A DNA stretch of 64,000 nt from Callorhinus ursinus (Eukaryota; Chordata; Mammalia; Carnivora; Otariidae): positions 24,410,107 to 24,474,106 of the forward strand of contig NW_020312903.1 in NCBI RefSeq assembly GCF_003265705.1. The letters run 5' to 3'. Both the position numbers and the translations under genes were made by a program. A model generated the notes under the pieces. The model worked only from the letters and a program-made list of their open reading frames with translations, ran no database searches and was not told the origin of the DNA. Positions 21,758 through 32,811 of this stretch are shown one piece after another (within the stretch, counting starts at the first letter, position 1; every line of letters begins with the position of its first letter).

Positions 21758-22239
21758 GGTTCAAGGGGCATTTTAGTCTAACTTGGTCCTCTCTTGATGT
21801 AGCTGGTGAATCATGCCCCAAGTAAAAATGATGAGTTATTTTCCAGGCTTCTCTAATAGCCAAAATGGTCAAAGCACCTTGGTAGCCTGACTGTCACATT
21901 TTCAGAGGGATGCTCATTCCCAGCCTGATGTTCAATGAAGAGACTACACCTGACCTCTCTGAGCTTTTTGATCTAAAGATCTTTCAACTCACTCACTGTT
22001 AATGAAGGGGGCATTTTGTGAGAGGCAACAGGTGGAGCTGAAGTTGGAAAGGGTTATTAACAAAACTTTCCACGGATTTTGGGGTTAAATCACTTATAAA
22101 CCGACAGGGTTTCAGAAGGATTAGGTAGCAGTGATTTGTCTGTAAATGGATAGAGGATTGGGCATTAAGTTGCAGACTCTTGAGTATGAGATGACTCAGG
22201 AACCTGATGGTTAACTGTCTCACAAACTAGACATATCGT
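21758..22239. other. Unique sequence, no gene
   Basis: Nothing recognised. Confidence 0.45.
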
Positions 22240-23290
22240 AGGAAGGACAAACAAACTAAAACAAACTTTTCAACAATAAGAAGAGAAGCCAGAAGACAAT
22301 GGGATAGTGATACACAGTTCTGACCTGTTCAGAACTGTTAATCTAGAATCATGGACTAAGATAAACTTTCACCTGGAAAGGAAGTAAAATAATGACATTT
22401 CAGAAAAACAAAAACTGAGCCTTTACCACCAAGAGAGATTCAATAAAGGAACTTCTGGAAGGAAACTGAACCATAAAGGAAAAAGTACAATGAAAGAAGA
22501 TGGTGATCAAAGGAAATCATAAATGTGTGGGTGAATCTAAGCAAATGATAATTGCATGATGCAACAGCATTAATAGTTACCTGGGAGGTAAAAACCAAGG
22601 TTGTTCTGGTAAAACTAAAATACTGGAAAACAGTACTATATAAATTGGAAGGAAGTAATGGACGTCAAAGCATACTGAATTGTTCAGAAGCACTGTAGAG
22701 ATATTCATTAACTTCAGATTTTGTTAAATATGCATGTTAAATTCAATGTTTAGGCGTGACTGCTAAAGAAAAGAATCCAGATGTAATTTCCAAATCAGCA
22801 GAGGAAAACATATAATGTAAAACTATCTCAAACATTCTGAAAGAAGGCACTGTGTATTTAAAAAAAAGATGAAAAAGCAGGACAAATTGAAAACTAGAAG
22901 TAGCTATTAGAACTAAGGGCAAGTATTTTCATAAATATAATAAATATAAAGTAATTCAATTTATCTGTTAAAATAGATATTTTCAGATTATTTTAAAATA
23001 TTCTAGCTCTATTATTTAAAGATATGTATCTAAAACATAAAGACCCAGAAAAATATTAAAAATGAAAGTTTGTGAAAATTATGTACAGCTATATAACTAT
23101 CGAATAAAATACACTCAAAGGTTAAAAAATTGCTAAAGATAAAGGGGAATACAATATAATAATTAAGTAAATTCACCAAGAAGGCATAATATAATAATCC
23201 TAAATTACTTTAAACCTAATAACACAAACTTAGGACATAAAGCAAAAAATGAAAGAATTACAAGAAGAAATTAATGAAGTTAAGTTAAAA
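22240..23290 (+). mobile_element. Ancient L1 (L1M class) with ORF2 endonuclease-region remnant
   Basis: 'agccagaagacaatgggata', 'gacatttcagaaaaacaaaa' and 'ggaacttctggaaggaaact' follow the old L1 region upstream of ORF2. From about 22900 onward, 'taataaatataaagtaattc' and 'ccaagaaggcataatataat' follow the ORF2 endonuclease domain. There are stops in all frames. Diverged, so the edges are uncertain. Confidence 0.65.
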
Positions 23291-23719
23291 TGAGGAAATT
23301 GTATATACTTGGATGCAGAAAATTTAAAAACATCCTTCTTAGTTGATAGATTGACAAATATGTGAGTTTATAGAAAATTGAAGCAATAGGATAAAAATAT
23401 GCCCATGTATCATATGCGTGTACAAAACAGTATTCTAAAATTGGAGAATAAATGTGTCTCAGGAACAAATGGGACATTTATGCTAATTAACAACATAGTA
23501 CATTAAACAATCAAGCCTTAATCAATCAAAGACTTCCACATCAGGAAGCTGAATTTGCCCCTCACCCCAAGTTTTTGTTTGCTTGTTTATCATGGTGGTC
23601 CCTGAAAAAATTTAATATAGAATTCACAAGCACACTACTGACAGGGAAAATTTTAGGACAGATAAACACATGGATCATCATACCATTCACAGTAAAAATA
23701 TAAAGACCTGTATTTTAAG

Positions 23720-23905
23720 TTTTGAAATTCAAGATGCCTACCTCTTAGAGGCAGTAGATGAGGAGTAGGTGGCTCCAGCCTAGGGAAACATTTCTTGTAA
23801 TGTTTTATTTTGGGGGGCTGCTACACAAGTATTCATTTTATCATTCTTTATGCCTTTTTGTATGCCTGTGAATTTTATAATCAAAAATAAACTAACAAAT
23901 AAATA
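23720..23905 (+). mobile_element. Ancient L1 3' end
   Basis: Ends with 'tgcctttttgtatgcctgtg', 'aattttataatcaaaaataa' and an A-rich tail, the typical 3' terminus of old L1M families. May be the end of the same or another element as 22240-23290. Confidence 0.5.
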
Positions 23906-24900
23906 AATATACTCTATATATCTCTATTATGACTGAATACAATTCATAACAACTTTCTTATAAAAAAGATAAATGGTTCAATCTCTCAAAAATAAAAAGA
24001 AAGCAATAGAAGATAATTTTATGTTTGAGGATAGAGATATATTTTGTAAGATATATATTTGTAAGGTGAACAAAACAATGTAAAAGTAAGATTAGAGATA
24101 ACCAACCATTGCAGAGCATTATGTCTTACTTGAATGCAGTACGCGACATCTGCCATTATGTTTTTCCTCACACTGTATTATGCCACGTGTTAATGGAAAT
24201 TCTCAGTGAAAGTTTAGGAAACATTACAAATTGTATCTTCTGGTGGAAAATCACAAGGCACATTATTACATGAAATGGCTCTGAGAAACTAGCTGTAAAA
24301 TAAGGCTGTTTAATTTTGTTTAACTTCATTTCCCAAACTGATTTGATTATAAAACCCTTGTTCTAAGGAATGCCTATTAGCAAATTTTCAGGTTGCTAAT
24401 GTTCCATTGAACAAATTTAGGAAATGTTGCCCTAAACATTTATTTCCTTGAGTCATAACTAAATGGGAAATACTTTAGCCATTTATATTTAATTTCTATA
24501 AAGAGGAAAGGGTACTCAATCATTTTTTCAGGTGAAATGCCCCAAATATGTTTTTTTTCATTCCTAAGCCTGTCTCTTGTCATTTCTGTAGTAAAATTAA
24601 AAGAGGGAGTGTTTGAATTATAGGAAAGAACTTGTTAACCATCAGCCCTTTATTCTTAACTATTTACCAAACAGCAGGTAGTTTTTATTCAAATATTTTT
24701 ATTCAATTTTATTTTTCACTGATTGCAAAAGCAAAACATAGAAAACTAATTAAGTATGAAAACAAAAAGAAGAAAATAAACCTACTTGAAATCCAGATAT
24801 AATCACTGTTTTTGTCCTATAGGTACGCTCAACTGAAGCATCCTTTTTCTCCACCCCTCCACTTTCTCTCAAATAACCTGATTTCTATTCTAAAAATAAT
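23906..24900. other. Unique AT-rich sequence, no gene
   Basis: Nothing recognised on either strand. Confidence 0.5.
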
Positions 24901-25230
24901 CATAGACCTGTACCTCTGAAACAAATAATACATTATATGTTTAAAAAAAAAAGAAGAAGAAGATAGCAGGAGGGTAAGAATTAAGGAGGGGGGAAATCGG
25001 AGGGGGAGACGAACCATGAGAGATGATGGACTCTGAAAAACAAACTGAGAGTTCTAAAGGGGAGGGGGGTGGGAGGATGGGTTAGCCTGGTGATGGGTAT
25101 TAAAGAGGGCACATTCTGCATGGAGCACTGGGTGTTATACGCAAACAATGAATCAGGGAACACTACATCCAAAACTAATGATGTAATGTATGGTGATTAA
25201 CGTAACATAATAAAAATAAGATTAAAATAA
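24901..25230 (+). mobile_element. 5'-truncated L1 3' UTR, caniform type
   Basis: Begins in the first 3' UTR module ('gacctgtacctctgaaacaa'), includes the internal A-run (24942-24951) and the whole second module with G-rich core ('ggggaggggggtgggaggat') and 'actaatgatgtaatgtatgg'. It is collinear with 18930-19237, which shows that the A-run belonged to the source element. A short AAAAATAAT may be the target duplication (24892-24900 and 25233-25241). Confidence 0.93.
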
Positions 25231-25241
25231 AGAAAAATAAT

Positions 25242-25829
25242 ATATTATCTTCTCTGAAAGCCAACGTTTTCATGATTTCACACACAGCATCTTAGATTTA
25301 ATCAATGTAAGTTCATCATGTGGGCTCAATATCAAAGGCAGAGTTCAAGGGAAACATCTTCAGTCAGGCTCTCAGCACCAGGGTTAAATTTTTCTCTTAC
25401 CAAAAGGGCAATTCAAAAGCTCCACTGATCAGCACTGTAGTCCTTTTATTGACTGTCAATAAAGAATATCCAACAATATTTCCATTATTGCTGTGTAACC
25501 TTCATTTCATTCATGTATTTATAACCTCATTTATTCACCCACTTAACTAGATATGTCCTCTAGTTAACTAAAAAGTAAAGATGTATGCTCCTTCTTTAAA
25601 CTGAACTGGATTATATAGGCCAGAGTATAGCATGGTGAATGTGTAGGGAAAACAGAGGGAGGGAGAGAGAGAGAATTCACTGTCTCATTTTGGCATTGGC
25701 TCTCAAGTAAAACTTGCAGCAATCAGAGCCAAATATTATTTCATTAATGCTATATTTAGTCCAGTGAAGTGTTATTTTGTGGAACCAAAGAATATAGTTG
25801 TGTTATAATAAACCACCACAGTCTATGAG
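25242..25829. other. Unique sequence, no gene
   Basis: Nothing recognised. Confidence 0.45.
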
Positions 25830-26582
25830 CAGTCCTGCTGGCATGGGACTGGTAGGGGACACTCTCTTCTGGACCCCTAAAGATCCTGAAAGTTCCCTAT
25901 ACTCTGCTCCAGCCCCTCTCAGCATCAGGTTAGGAACCTTCCTGCTAGCCCCAGAGTCAGGCCAAACCTCAATTGAACAGAAGTCCCCAAAGTGGACTTG
26001 TGTGAGCTTCTCCCAGTTATGGTCCACAAGCAGTTCAGTCCACTCACAGACCCACTAGGAGACATACCCACCTGTGCTCCTGGAGGTAAGCCTGTCCACC
26101 TCAGTTGGACTGCAGAGCCTGAAGTGGTCTTGTAACTCAGCTTCAGCCTCTCTCAGCCATGGTCATGGAGCAGTCCTAACTATCCAGAGAAGTGGTGGGA
26201 GACTAGCCCATCTGTGCCTCCAAAGCAAGCTCTGTAAGCCTCAACCTTGGCTGTGGACCAGAAGTAGCCCTAGAACTCAGTTGTAGCCCTTCCCAGCCAA
26301 CGTCTGGATTTAGTCCTTTCCACCCAAGGACACATCCAGTGTCCTGGCAGGAGCCCTCCCAGATACCTGACAGGAGGCACACGTCTGTGTACTTGGTAAC
26401 AAGCCTGCTATTTAAGGACCTAACTGCAGACCCTGAAGTGGATCCTTGTCCCAACACCACCTACTGAACTAGGTCCTAGAGGCAGTCCCTTCCACTTAGG
26501 GGCCAAACAGGATCCATGTATGCCCAAGATCCTAGTAATAAGCCTGCCAACCACTGACTTCACTGCAGACCCAACAACAGCT
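25830..26582 (+). repeat. Decayed GC-rich tandem array, unit about 105-175 bases
   Basis: Related units begin near 25833, 25939, 26089, 26226, 26401 and 26533. Landmarks recur: 'cctgctag'/'aagcctg', 'gactgcagagcctgaagtgg'/'aactgcagaccctgaagtgg', 'agcctctctcagcc'/'agcccttcccagcc', and 'cacctgtgctcct'/'catctgtgcctcc'. The block is much richer in G/C than the flanking DNA and stops abruptly where L1 sequence begins at about 26583. Short frames across it have no domain. I do not recognise the family. It may be a decayed minisatellite or a tandem-repeat region carried by an ancient L1. Confidence 0.65.
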
Positions 26583-26845
26583 CTATTTAAGGTGAATATT
26601 AATAGAACTGAAGGGAGAAATAAATAGCAATATAGTAATAATAAGGGAATTTATTACCCCACTTTTAAAGTTGGATAGATCATCCAGACAGTAAATCAAT
26701 AGGGAAATAGCAGACTTGACTAACACTACACACCAAATGAAATCACTATATCAAAGAGATACTGACACCCCATGTTCACTGCATCATTATTCATAATAGG
26801 CAAGACATGTTTTGAATGAATGAATGGATGGATAAAGAATATGGG

Positions 26846-26881
<36 letters not shown>

Positions 26882-27385
26882 GGAATATCACTTGGTTATT
26901 AAAAGGAAGGAAATCCTGCTGTTTGCAACAAAATGGGTGGACACTGAGCACATTATGCTAAGTGTAATAAATGAGACAGAAAGACAAAACTATATGATCT
27001 TACTTAAATGTAGAATCTCAAAAAGCTAAACTCATAGAAACAAAGGAAAAATGATAGTTGCGAAGGAGCTAAGGGCTGAGGAAAATGGGGAGATGTTGGT
27101 CTAAGAGTATAAACCTTCAGCTATAAGATGAATAATTTCTGGACATCTAATGTACAGCATGGCAACTACAGTTAACAATACTGTATTATAATAGAGTTTG
27201 CTAGGAGAGTAAATTTCAAATGTTCTTACCACATACATGCAAAGTATTTATGTGAGGTGATGGATGTAACTGACCTTATTGTACTAATCATTCTGTAGTA
27301 TATTTGTATCTCAAGTAATCATGTTGTATACTTTAAACTTATACAGTGCTATATGTCAATTACATCTCAGTAAAGTTTGGGGGGA
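26583..27385 (+). mobile_element. Old L1 with the middle of ORF2 missing
   Basis: 26583-26740 matches the endonuclease part of ORF2 ('aatagaactgaagggagaaa', 'cagtaaatcaatagggaaat'). 26755 onward matches the extreme C-terminus ('gttcactgcatcattattca', 'aatggaatatcacttggtta') and a 3' UTR ending 'atctcagtaaagtttggggg'. The reverse transcriptase portion between them is gone, by internal deletion or because two pieces lie side by side. (TA)n at 26849-26879 marks the ORF2 microsatellite hot spot. Confidence 0.8.
26849..26879 (+). repeat. (TA)n microsatellite in L1 ORF2
   Basis: Fifteen or so uninterrupted AT dinucleotides at the Trp-Tyr-Ile-Tyr codon position of ORF2. Confidence 0.95.
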
Positions 27386-28768
27386 AAAGAAAGTTATACT
27401 AAACTATAAATTGGGGTAAAGGAATACTGGGTTAAAACTGCTTAATCTGCAATTTAGAGGTTTTCTTACTTAAATATATATCATAAATCAATACTTCTGC
27501 CTTCAGAAAATATTATGTCATCAACCTTATTAGATAGGCACAGTTTTTAATTACTCTAATACTTTTATAACAAAATATTAATTTAAAATCAAATAAATGG
27601 GTATAGCTGTGAGTATAAATGAAAAGAAGCTTGTATATGGTATCTATGTCCCTGAATAGCCTATATTTTTCAGTATGTTTACTTAATATGCCCTTTTGTT
27701 CTCAGTTGTTATCTTAAGTCATAGTGCAGTCTACTACCATTTATAATTAGCAATACAAATTAATTGCTTAAAATTTTGTCTTTTAATTCCTCAAACTCGT
27801 AGTCATGAAAAACTTTTATGAATTTGGAAAGAATACTTATTTCCCCCCCGCCTGAAAGTAACTAAGTCAATCATAATATTGCTTTCAAAGATAGAGAACT
27901 AAAAATGGGAGAGTTCACATTTGTTTTTGCCAGTATTTCTATAACAGAGTTGTATCTAGGCAATTTCAGAAATGTTTTAAAGAGATAAAAAACACCAGAT
28001 ACACATAAATGAAAACCAAAGGAAGAAAAGTACTAAGTGCAAAAGTAATAAACATGCCATTGAAAGCCTTTGGGAAAAAGAAATTGATCTATTTTTAGCA
28101 TCTGGGCATTATTTCTTAGCTATTTGAAGAACTAATGAGTTTAAAAGTTAATCCTCCAGTTTCTTCCAAATGTTAGCACATTTAACCTAATTCATGAAAT
28201 GTTCTCCGGTCTGAAGCTATCCACAGATTATTAAAGAACTCAGTGACTTTTCTTCTTGCCACTCTGATAGCATTCCTGTAACCACTGGTGTTTTTTTATA
28301 ACACAAAGATTCCATTTTATAAATAAAGTGAAAACAAAACAGAGCCAAACAAAAACAACTTCCAATGTTCTATTGATGAAATACGTGATCAGCTTAGGTT
28401 ATAATGTATGGGAAACACTGGTGAGCAAGTTAAATAAAAATATAAAAAGCTACTTCTCTAAAGCCAACCACACAATAGTAATGTCATATTTTGAAGATAT
28501 ATGAAAAAAAGACCATTCTTGGCAAAATAAGAAACAATTTAAGGACGAAAAATGAGAAGTAAGTAACAGTCTATCTTTGACACCAATGCCACTTTGTTCG
28601 CTCTGCCGTCGTTCCTCATTGCTCCTTCTTTCCCTCCAAGTGCCAAGTACTGATTCTCTGCAACCCTCCCCGACCCCAAATCAGTTTATATCTCAAGATT
28701 TTCTTCATCCTTTCTACTCCATCATCTGAGCTTCTCAATTTAAAGTGCCATTTTCTACATGTGTTAGT
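27386..28768. other. Unique sequence, no gene
   Basis: Nothing recognised. A small CpG-containing patch at 28597-28616 ('tgttcgctctgccgtcgttc') is unusual in this CpG-poor window, but it is isolated. Confidence 0.45.
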
Positions 28769-28925
28769 ACAGTATTTCTCCCACATGTCTGAGAATCAGA
28801 ATCATCTATGTATCCTTAAAACATATACACATATCTGGACTTCACCTGAGATAAACAAATGCAGAATATGAGATTAAAGTCCAGTGTTTAAATTTGCTTT
28901 CCTGATGATTCTGAGAATCAGGTTT
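28769..28925 (+). mobile_element. MER5A-like hAT (Charlie) fossil
   Basis: 'ctgagaatcagaatcatcta', 'cacatatctggacttcacct' and the right-end complement 'gatgattctgagaatcaggt' follow the MER5A layout. The two ends are imperfect inverted repeats of each other ('gagaatca' on both sides). Confidence 0.65.
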
Positions 28926-29079
28926 GGGGAGGACCTGGGCTCTAGTCAACCAGCTGAAATAACTGACAAATTTTAAAAAATAAATCCAAGAAACTACGGA
29001 TTGTTAAATTCTTATTCTTCAGGATCTTGTTTGCATTTTAACAGGACATTTGATGGTAAATCTCCTAAAGTAAAGTGGT

Positions 29080-29490
29080 TATTTTGGATGTTTGGGGCAT
29101 TTATTTACATATTCATCAAATACAGAAAACCATACTGGGCTTTCCCAATTACTGTACCAGGCAGTAGAGACAGAAAAATGACCGAGGCATTGCTTTTGCA
29201 ATTATGGAGCTGTAAGTAGGGAAGAATAATAAGAAACAGATGAATTTTAAGCACAATAGAAATATGAGCAAAGACCTTTGGAAATCAAAGTCCAACTCCT
29301 TGGGGAGTTAGGGAAAATGTCATTAGAAGAGGTGATATTTAAACGGGTCAAAAGATGAGTAGTTTACCAGGCACACAAAGACAAACATTATTACCAGATG
29401 GGAAAATGGTAAACAGTGCAGTCTTCTGGGACTCTGGATTGTACAGCTATTGGACAGAGAGATGATACTGAAAGCATGATTGAAGAAGCC
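29080..29490 (-). mobile_element. L2 LINE fragment, reverse
   Basis: 'actgtaccaggcagtagaga', 'attatggagctgtaagtagg' and 'gtcattagaagaggtgatat' follow reversed L2 landmarks (variants of 'catggagcttacattctag' and 'gaggaggtgacatttgagct'). Confidence 0.6.
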
Positions 29491-29559
29491 CCACTGTGAA
29501 GGAATTTGAATACCCTGCTAAGTTGTTTACACCTTAGTCCAAAGATAGATCAGTGAGGA

Positions 29560-30260
29560 TCTATTTGGTTGCCAGGGACAGGAATCTCAAATAAAACTGT
29601 CTCAGGAGTAGCTTCAGTTGCTGGAGTTCCAACCAGGAGTTCAAACCCCTTCCCGAGGACTCCCTCGCTGACATCTCTGCTTGCTTCCATGCTGCTTTTA
29701 TCTCAGGCTTCAGCTGGTGGCAACAAAACTGTCAGACATGGACACCTGCCTGGCTCAGTGGGTTAAGCGTCTGCTTGCGGCTCAAGTCATGATCCCAGGG
29801 TCCTGGGATCTAGTCCCTACATCAGCTCCCTGCTCAGCAGGGAGTCTGCTTCTCCCTCTGCCCCTCCCCCACACCCTGTGTGTTCTTTTTCTCGCAAAAA
29901 TAAATACATAAAATCTTAAAAAAAAAACTGCTAGAGAGTTAGAGCTACAGTCTTCCCCTCGCTAATCCTAAAGAAAACAATGTCAATTTTCCATAGCTCT
30001 CTTCTGAATCTCAAGGGGTTCTTTCAAGTGTCCAAACAGTTATCAACTGCACCAGGGCCTCGTCTTCACAGGTTCTACTCCAGCCGGAATGAGAGTATTT
30101 CTTCTGTAGCTCTACCACACATTCTAAGAACCAATCCAATTGTACCAATTTGGCTTCCAGTCTCACCCCTGAAAAAATCACCATGCTGGGGCATGAGAGG
30201 GGAAGGCAGGGGGAAGCTGATTGGTCAGGACTGGCCAAACGGCCATCTAAAGCAATGCCG
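29560..30260. mobile_element. Unassigned interspersed-repeat candidate, split by a SINE
   Basis: The sequence on both sides of the SINE at 29741-29923 has the texture of an old medium-reiteration repeat: 'ttggttgccagggacaggaa', 'tgccttccatgctgctttta'-like text, then 'gctgattggtcaggactggc' near the end. Two frames on opposite strands at about 29980-30300 have no domain. I could not name the family. Confidence 0.35.
29741..29923 (+). mobile_element. CAN-SINE
   Basis: Head 'gacacctgcctggctcagtg', 'ggttaagcgtctgcttgcgg', 'atcccagggtcctgggatct', CT-rich middle and AAATACATAAAATC tail. Target duplication AAAACTGTCAGACATG / AAAACTGCTAGAGAGT (29725-29740, 29924-29939), partly decayed. Confidence 0.92.
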
Positions 30261-31859
30261 TCATTAGGGGAATTTGGTGCCTTCGTTGAAAACACACACA
30301 CAAAAAATAGGGAATTGAATGCTGAGTATTAGAAACAAACAAAATATATTATAACAAGTAATTCTGGTAGGAGACTGAGAAATTGACAGCAGTCAAAACA
30401 AAAGATAATAGCCTAAATTAAATTAGAGTTCAGGAGGAGAAACAAAATATGAAATCATTTATTTAGTAGAATCTATTAGGCCTCTGAATGATTTGGGGGG
30501 CAGGGAGGGTGGAAGCAGAGGAGTTGATGCCCACTTGAGTTTCTACCTTTCACTGCCACTATCACCATTTATATGCACAACTGAGCCCAATGTTAGAGAT
30601 ATCCTCACACTTTCTCCAGATAGTCTCTGTGCTCATGATATCCAAAATGAGTAGATGTTAAATCTCTCTGAAATAATTAAGACTATGAACACACTGAGAA
30701 ACTTGCACAAATATACTCTCACATAAACACATAGGCATACATTTTCTTGGATTTTAATCTATGTGCTACTAATTAGTGCAATGTTAATTAAAATTGTGAG
30801 TTTGTGATACTGTTATTGCGTTTAAAGCTGACTTTTCAGCAGAAACTTTTAAAAAGGTATCCCTATGATACCTTTCAAGGACCCTTTGAGTCCTTGAAAA
30901 GAAACATGACTCTGAAATGTTTGTTATTTGATTTTAACTGTTCAAAAATATCCTTAATTACAGCTTGAAAAGAGTTTCAGCAAAAGGTATTTTAAACAAA
31001 TTGGAATTGTTACAATAGAACTAATCAAAAACTGTTTGTTTACCTTCAAGGATGCTAAATATAGAAGGTAAATTTTAGATGAAGCTAATCAACGGATCCA
31101 TTGGAAATAAAATTTTTTCAGTCTTGCCTACTCCATTAGTCTTTCAACTTGTTGCTCATTATTAAAGAAGATAGAATGTTTTATACACAATATGCAAGCA
31201 ATTTAAATTACCTAAATGAATCCCTTTAAGTAGCTGTCATCTGTATCTGAACATTCCTTGACAGAGTAATTCCAGATCCCATTTAACTACGCTATTCAGT
31301 ATTTTACTGACACACCACTTTCATGACTGTCTGCACACTTAAAACTTATTACATCTAGATTTCACTCAAAGAGCATAGACAACAAAAGTCTGCTTTGTAC
31401 TTATTTGTTACATAAAATATATTCTCATAAGGAGACCATGTGTTTAAAATGTGTTTTATGCCGGTTTGAGGGCAAGTGTAAGGAGGTAGAAAAAGGTAGA
31501 ACAAAGAAGGCAAGTTTTAGTCACATTCTTCAGATTCACTGACTTAAAACTAATGTAAGAACATGAACCAGCCAGGATGCAGGAAGACTCCACAAATCTG
31601 CACAGAAATAGGCAATACCCATGATATTTTCATGGGGAATTCCAACTAGAAAAAACACTGGTCTATTAAATGGACACTCATCCAGGAGGTGAACATGATG
31701 GAGGCCACAATCTACAGAGACAAAGAGTTCTTGACCCTCAGTGTCTTCTCTGCCATTTGGGATGGGAGAAACAGAGAAGGAAGCTCCAGGAGAGAAGTTA
31801 AGGGAAGCTTTTGGGCTTTAATTGCATAAATGTCCAGCCAGTTCACATTTGGTTAAAAT
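30261..31859. other. About 1.6 kb of unique sequence, no gene
   Basis: No recognised feature apart from a short CA run at 30291-30300. Confidence 0.5.
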
Positions 31860-32155
31860 AATTATAAGTGCTGTGATCTTGGACTTTCAGTCCCTGAGCC
31901 TCATTTTCCTTGCTTATTAAATGTGGCCCATAACGCCAAACTTCAAAGGTGATATTCAAAACAGTTAACAATTAATAAGGCACAACTTCCAATCAATCAG
32001 CACAGAAAAGTGTGACCAATGAAAATAGATATAGGTAGTGAATTACAGCTTAATATCTGCCCTCCCACTTCCCATAAAGTTGATATGGTGATTCAATGAT
32101 ATGGCTGTAAAAACTATAACAGCACAATATCTAAATAGGAGCTCAAATTATTTAT
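31860..32155 (+). mobile_element. MIR remnants, forward, probably two pieces
   Basis: 31870-31990 has 'gctgtgatcttggactttca' and 'ctgagcctcattttccttgc'. 32075-32155 has 'aaagttgatatggtgattca' and 'ctaaataggagctcaaatta', the MIR 3' part. They may be one MIR with an insertion or two neighbouring copies. Confidence 0.6.
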
Positions 32156-32379
32156 CTTGTTTTCCTGCCTCTTTCTATAACTTGCTGTTGACTCAGTGCA
32201 CAAGACTGACCCCATGTACAATCTTTTGTTCACAAGGGCACAATTTACAGAAAGTTTTACACTTAGATGAGGGCTGAAAAGGGGTTTGCCCAACTCCGGG
32301 AGCTACAGAAAAATAATTTGTTATCTGTAAAAAAATATGTTAGCTCAAAAGTCTGTCTTTTACTCTTATAACTTCTTTC

Positions 32380-32811
32380 TATGCTCATTCTTTTTAAATT
32401 CCCTTAATTTACCACCTAAGTACTGACGATTCCCAGTTCTATGTCTCCAATCCAAATCTCTCCAACAATATCTTTAACAGTTCTATTTCATTCATTCACT
32501 TATTCATTCATTCATTCAACAAATATTTATTTAGCAACTGCTAGATGTCAAGTCTCTGCTAAGCATTGATTATTTAGTAGTGAACAAAACAGATATCCCA
32601 ACCAGAACATGTCCTCCCAAAAAAAAACAAACAAATCTTTCACCAGAATCAATTCATTTTCCCATCTTTCCTAATTCAGTGAATGGCATCACCAATTAAC
32701 CAGCGGGTGAAGTCAGAGTCTTGCCTCATATACTTAATTCCTCCTCCTTACTCTCCAATACCCCACACAAAGTCAAGCTCATCAACAATCATGAAAGTTG
32801 ATACTGTAAAA
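32380..32811 (+). mobile_element. L2 LINE (forward) interrupted by an inverted L2 3' end
   Basis: 32400-32487 ('tactgacgattcccagttct', 'tctccaatccaaatctctcc') and 32606-32805 ('aatggcatcaccaattaacc') are consecutive parts of forward L2 ORF2. Between them, 32488-32605 reads 'attcattcattcaacaaata', the start of L2 in reverse. The forward element resumes where it left off. Confidence 0.65.

Noticed and set aside
25798..26460. Open frames on both strands in the GC-rich block
   Set aside because: The block is a decayed tandem repeat. Fewer stops are expected from GC content, and no domain is seen.
28597..28616. Small CpG-containing patch as a promoter candidate
   Set aside because: Only about 20 bases and not a CpG island; no transcription start elements or exon nearby.
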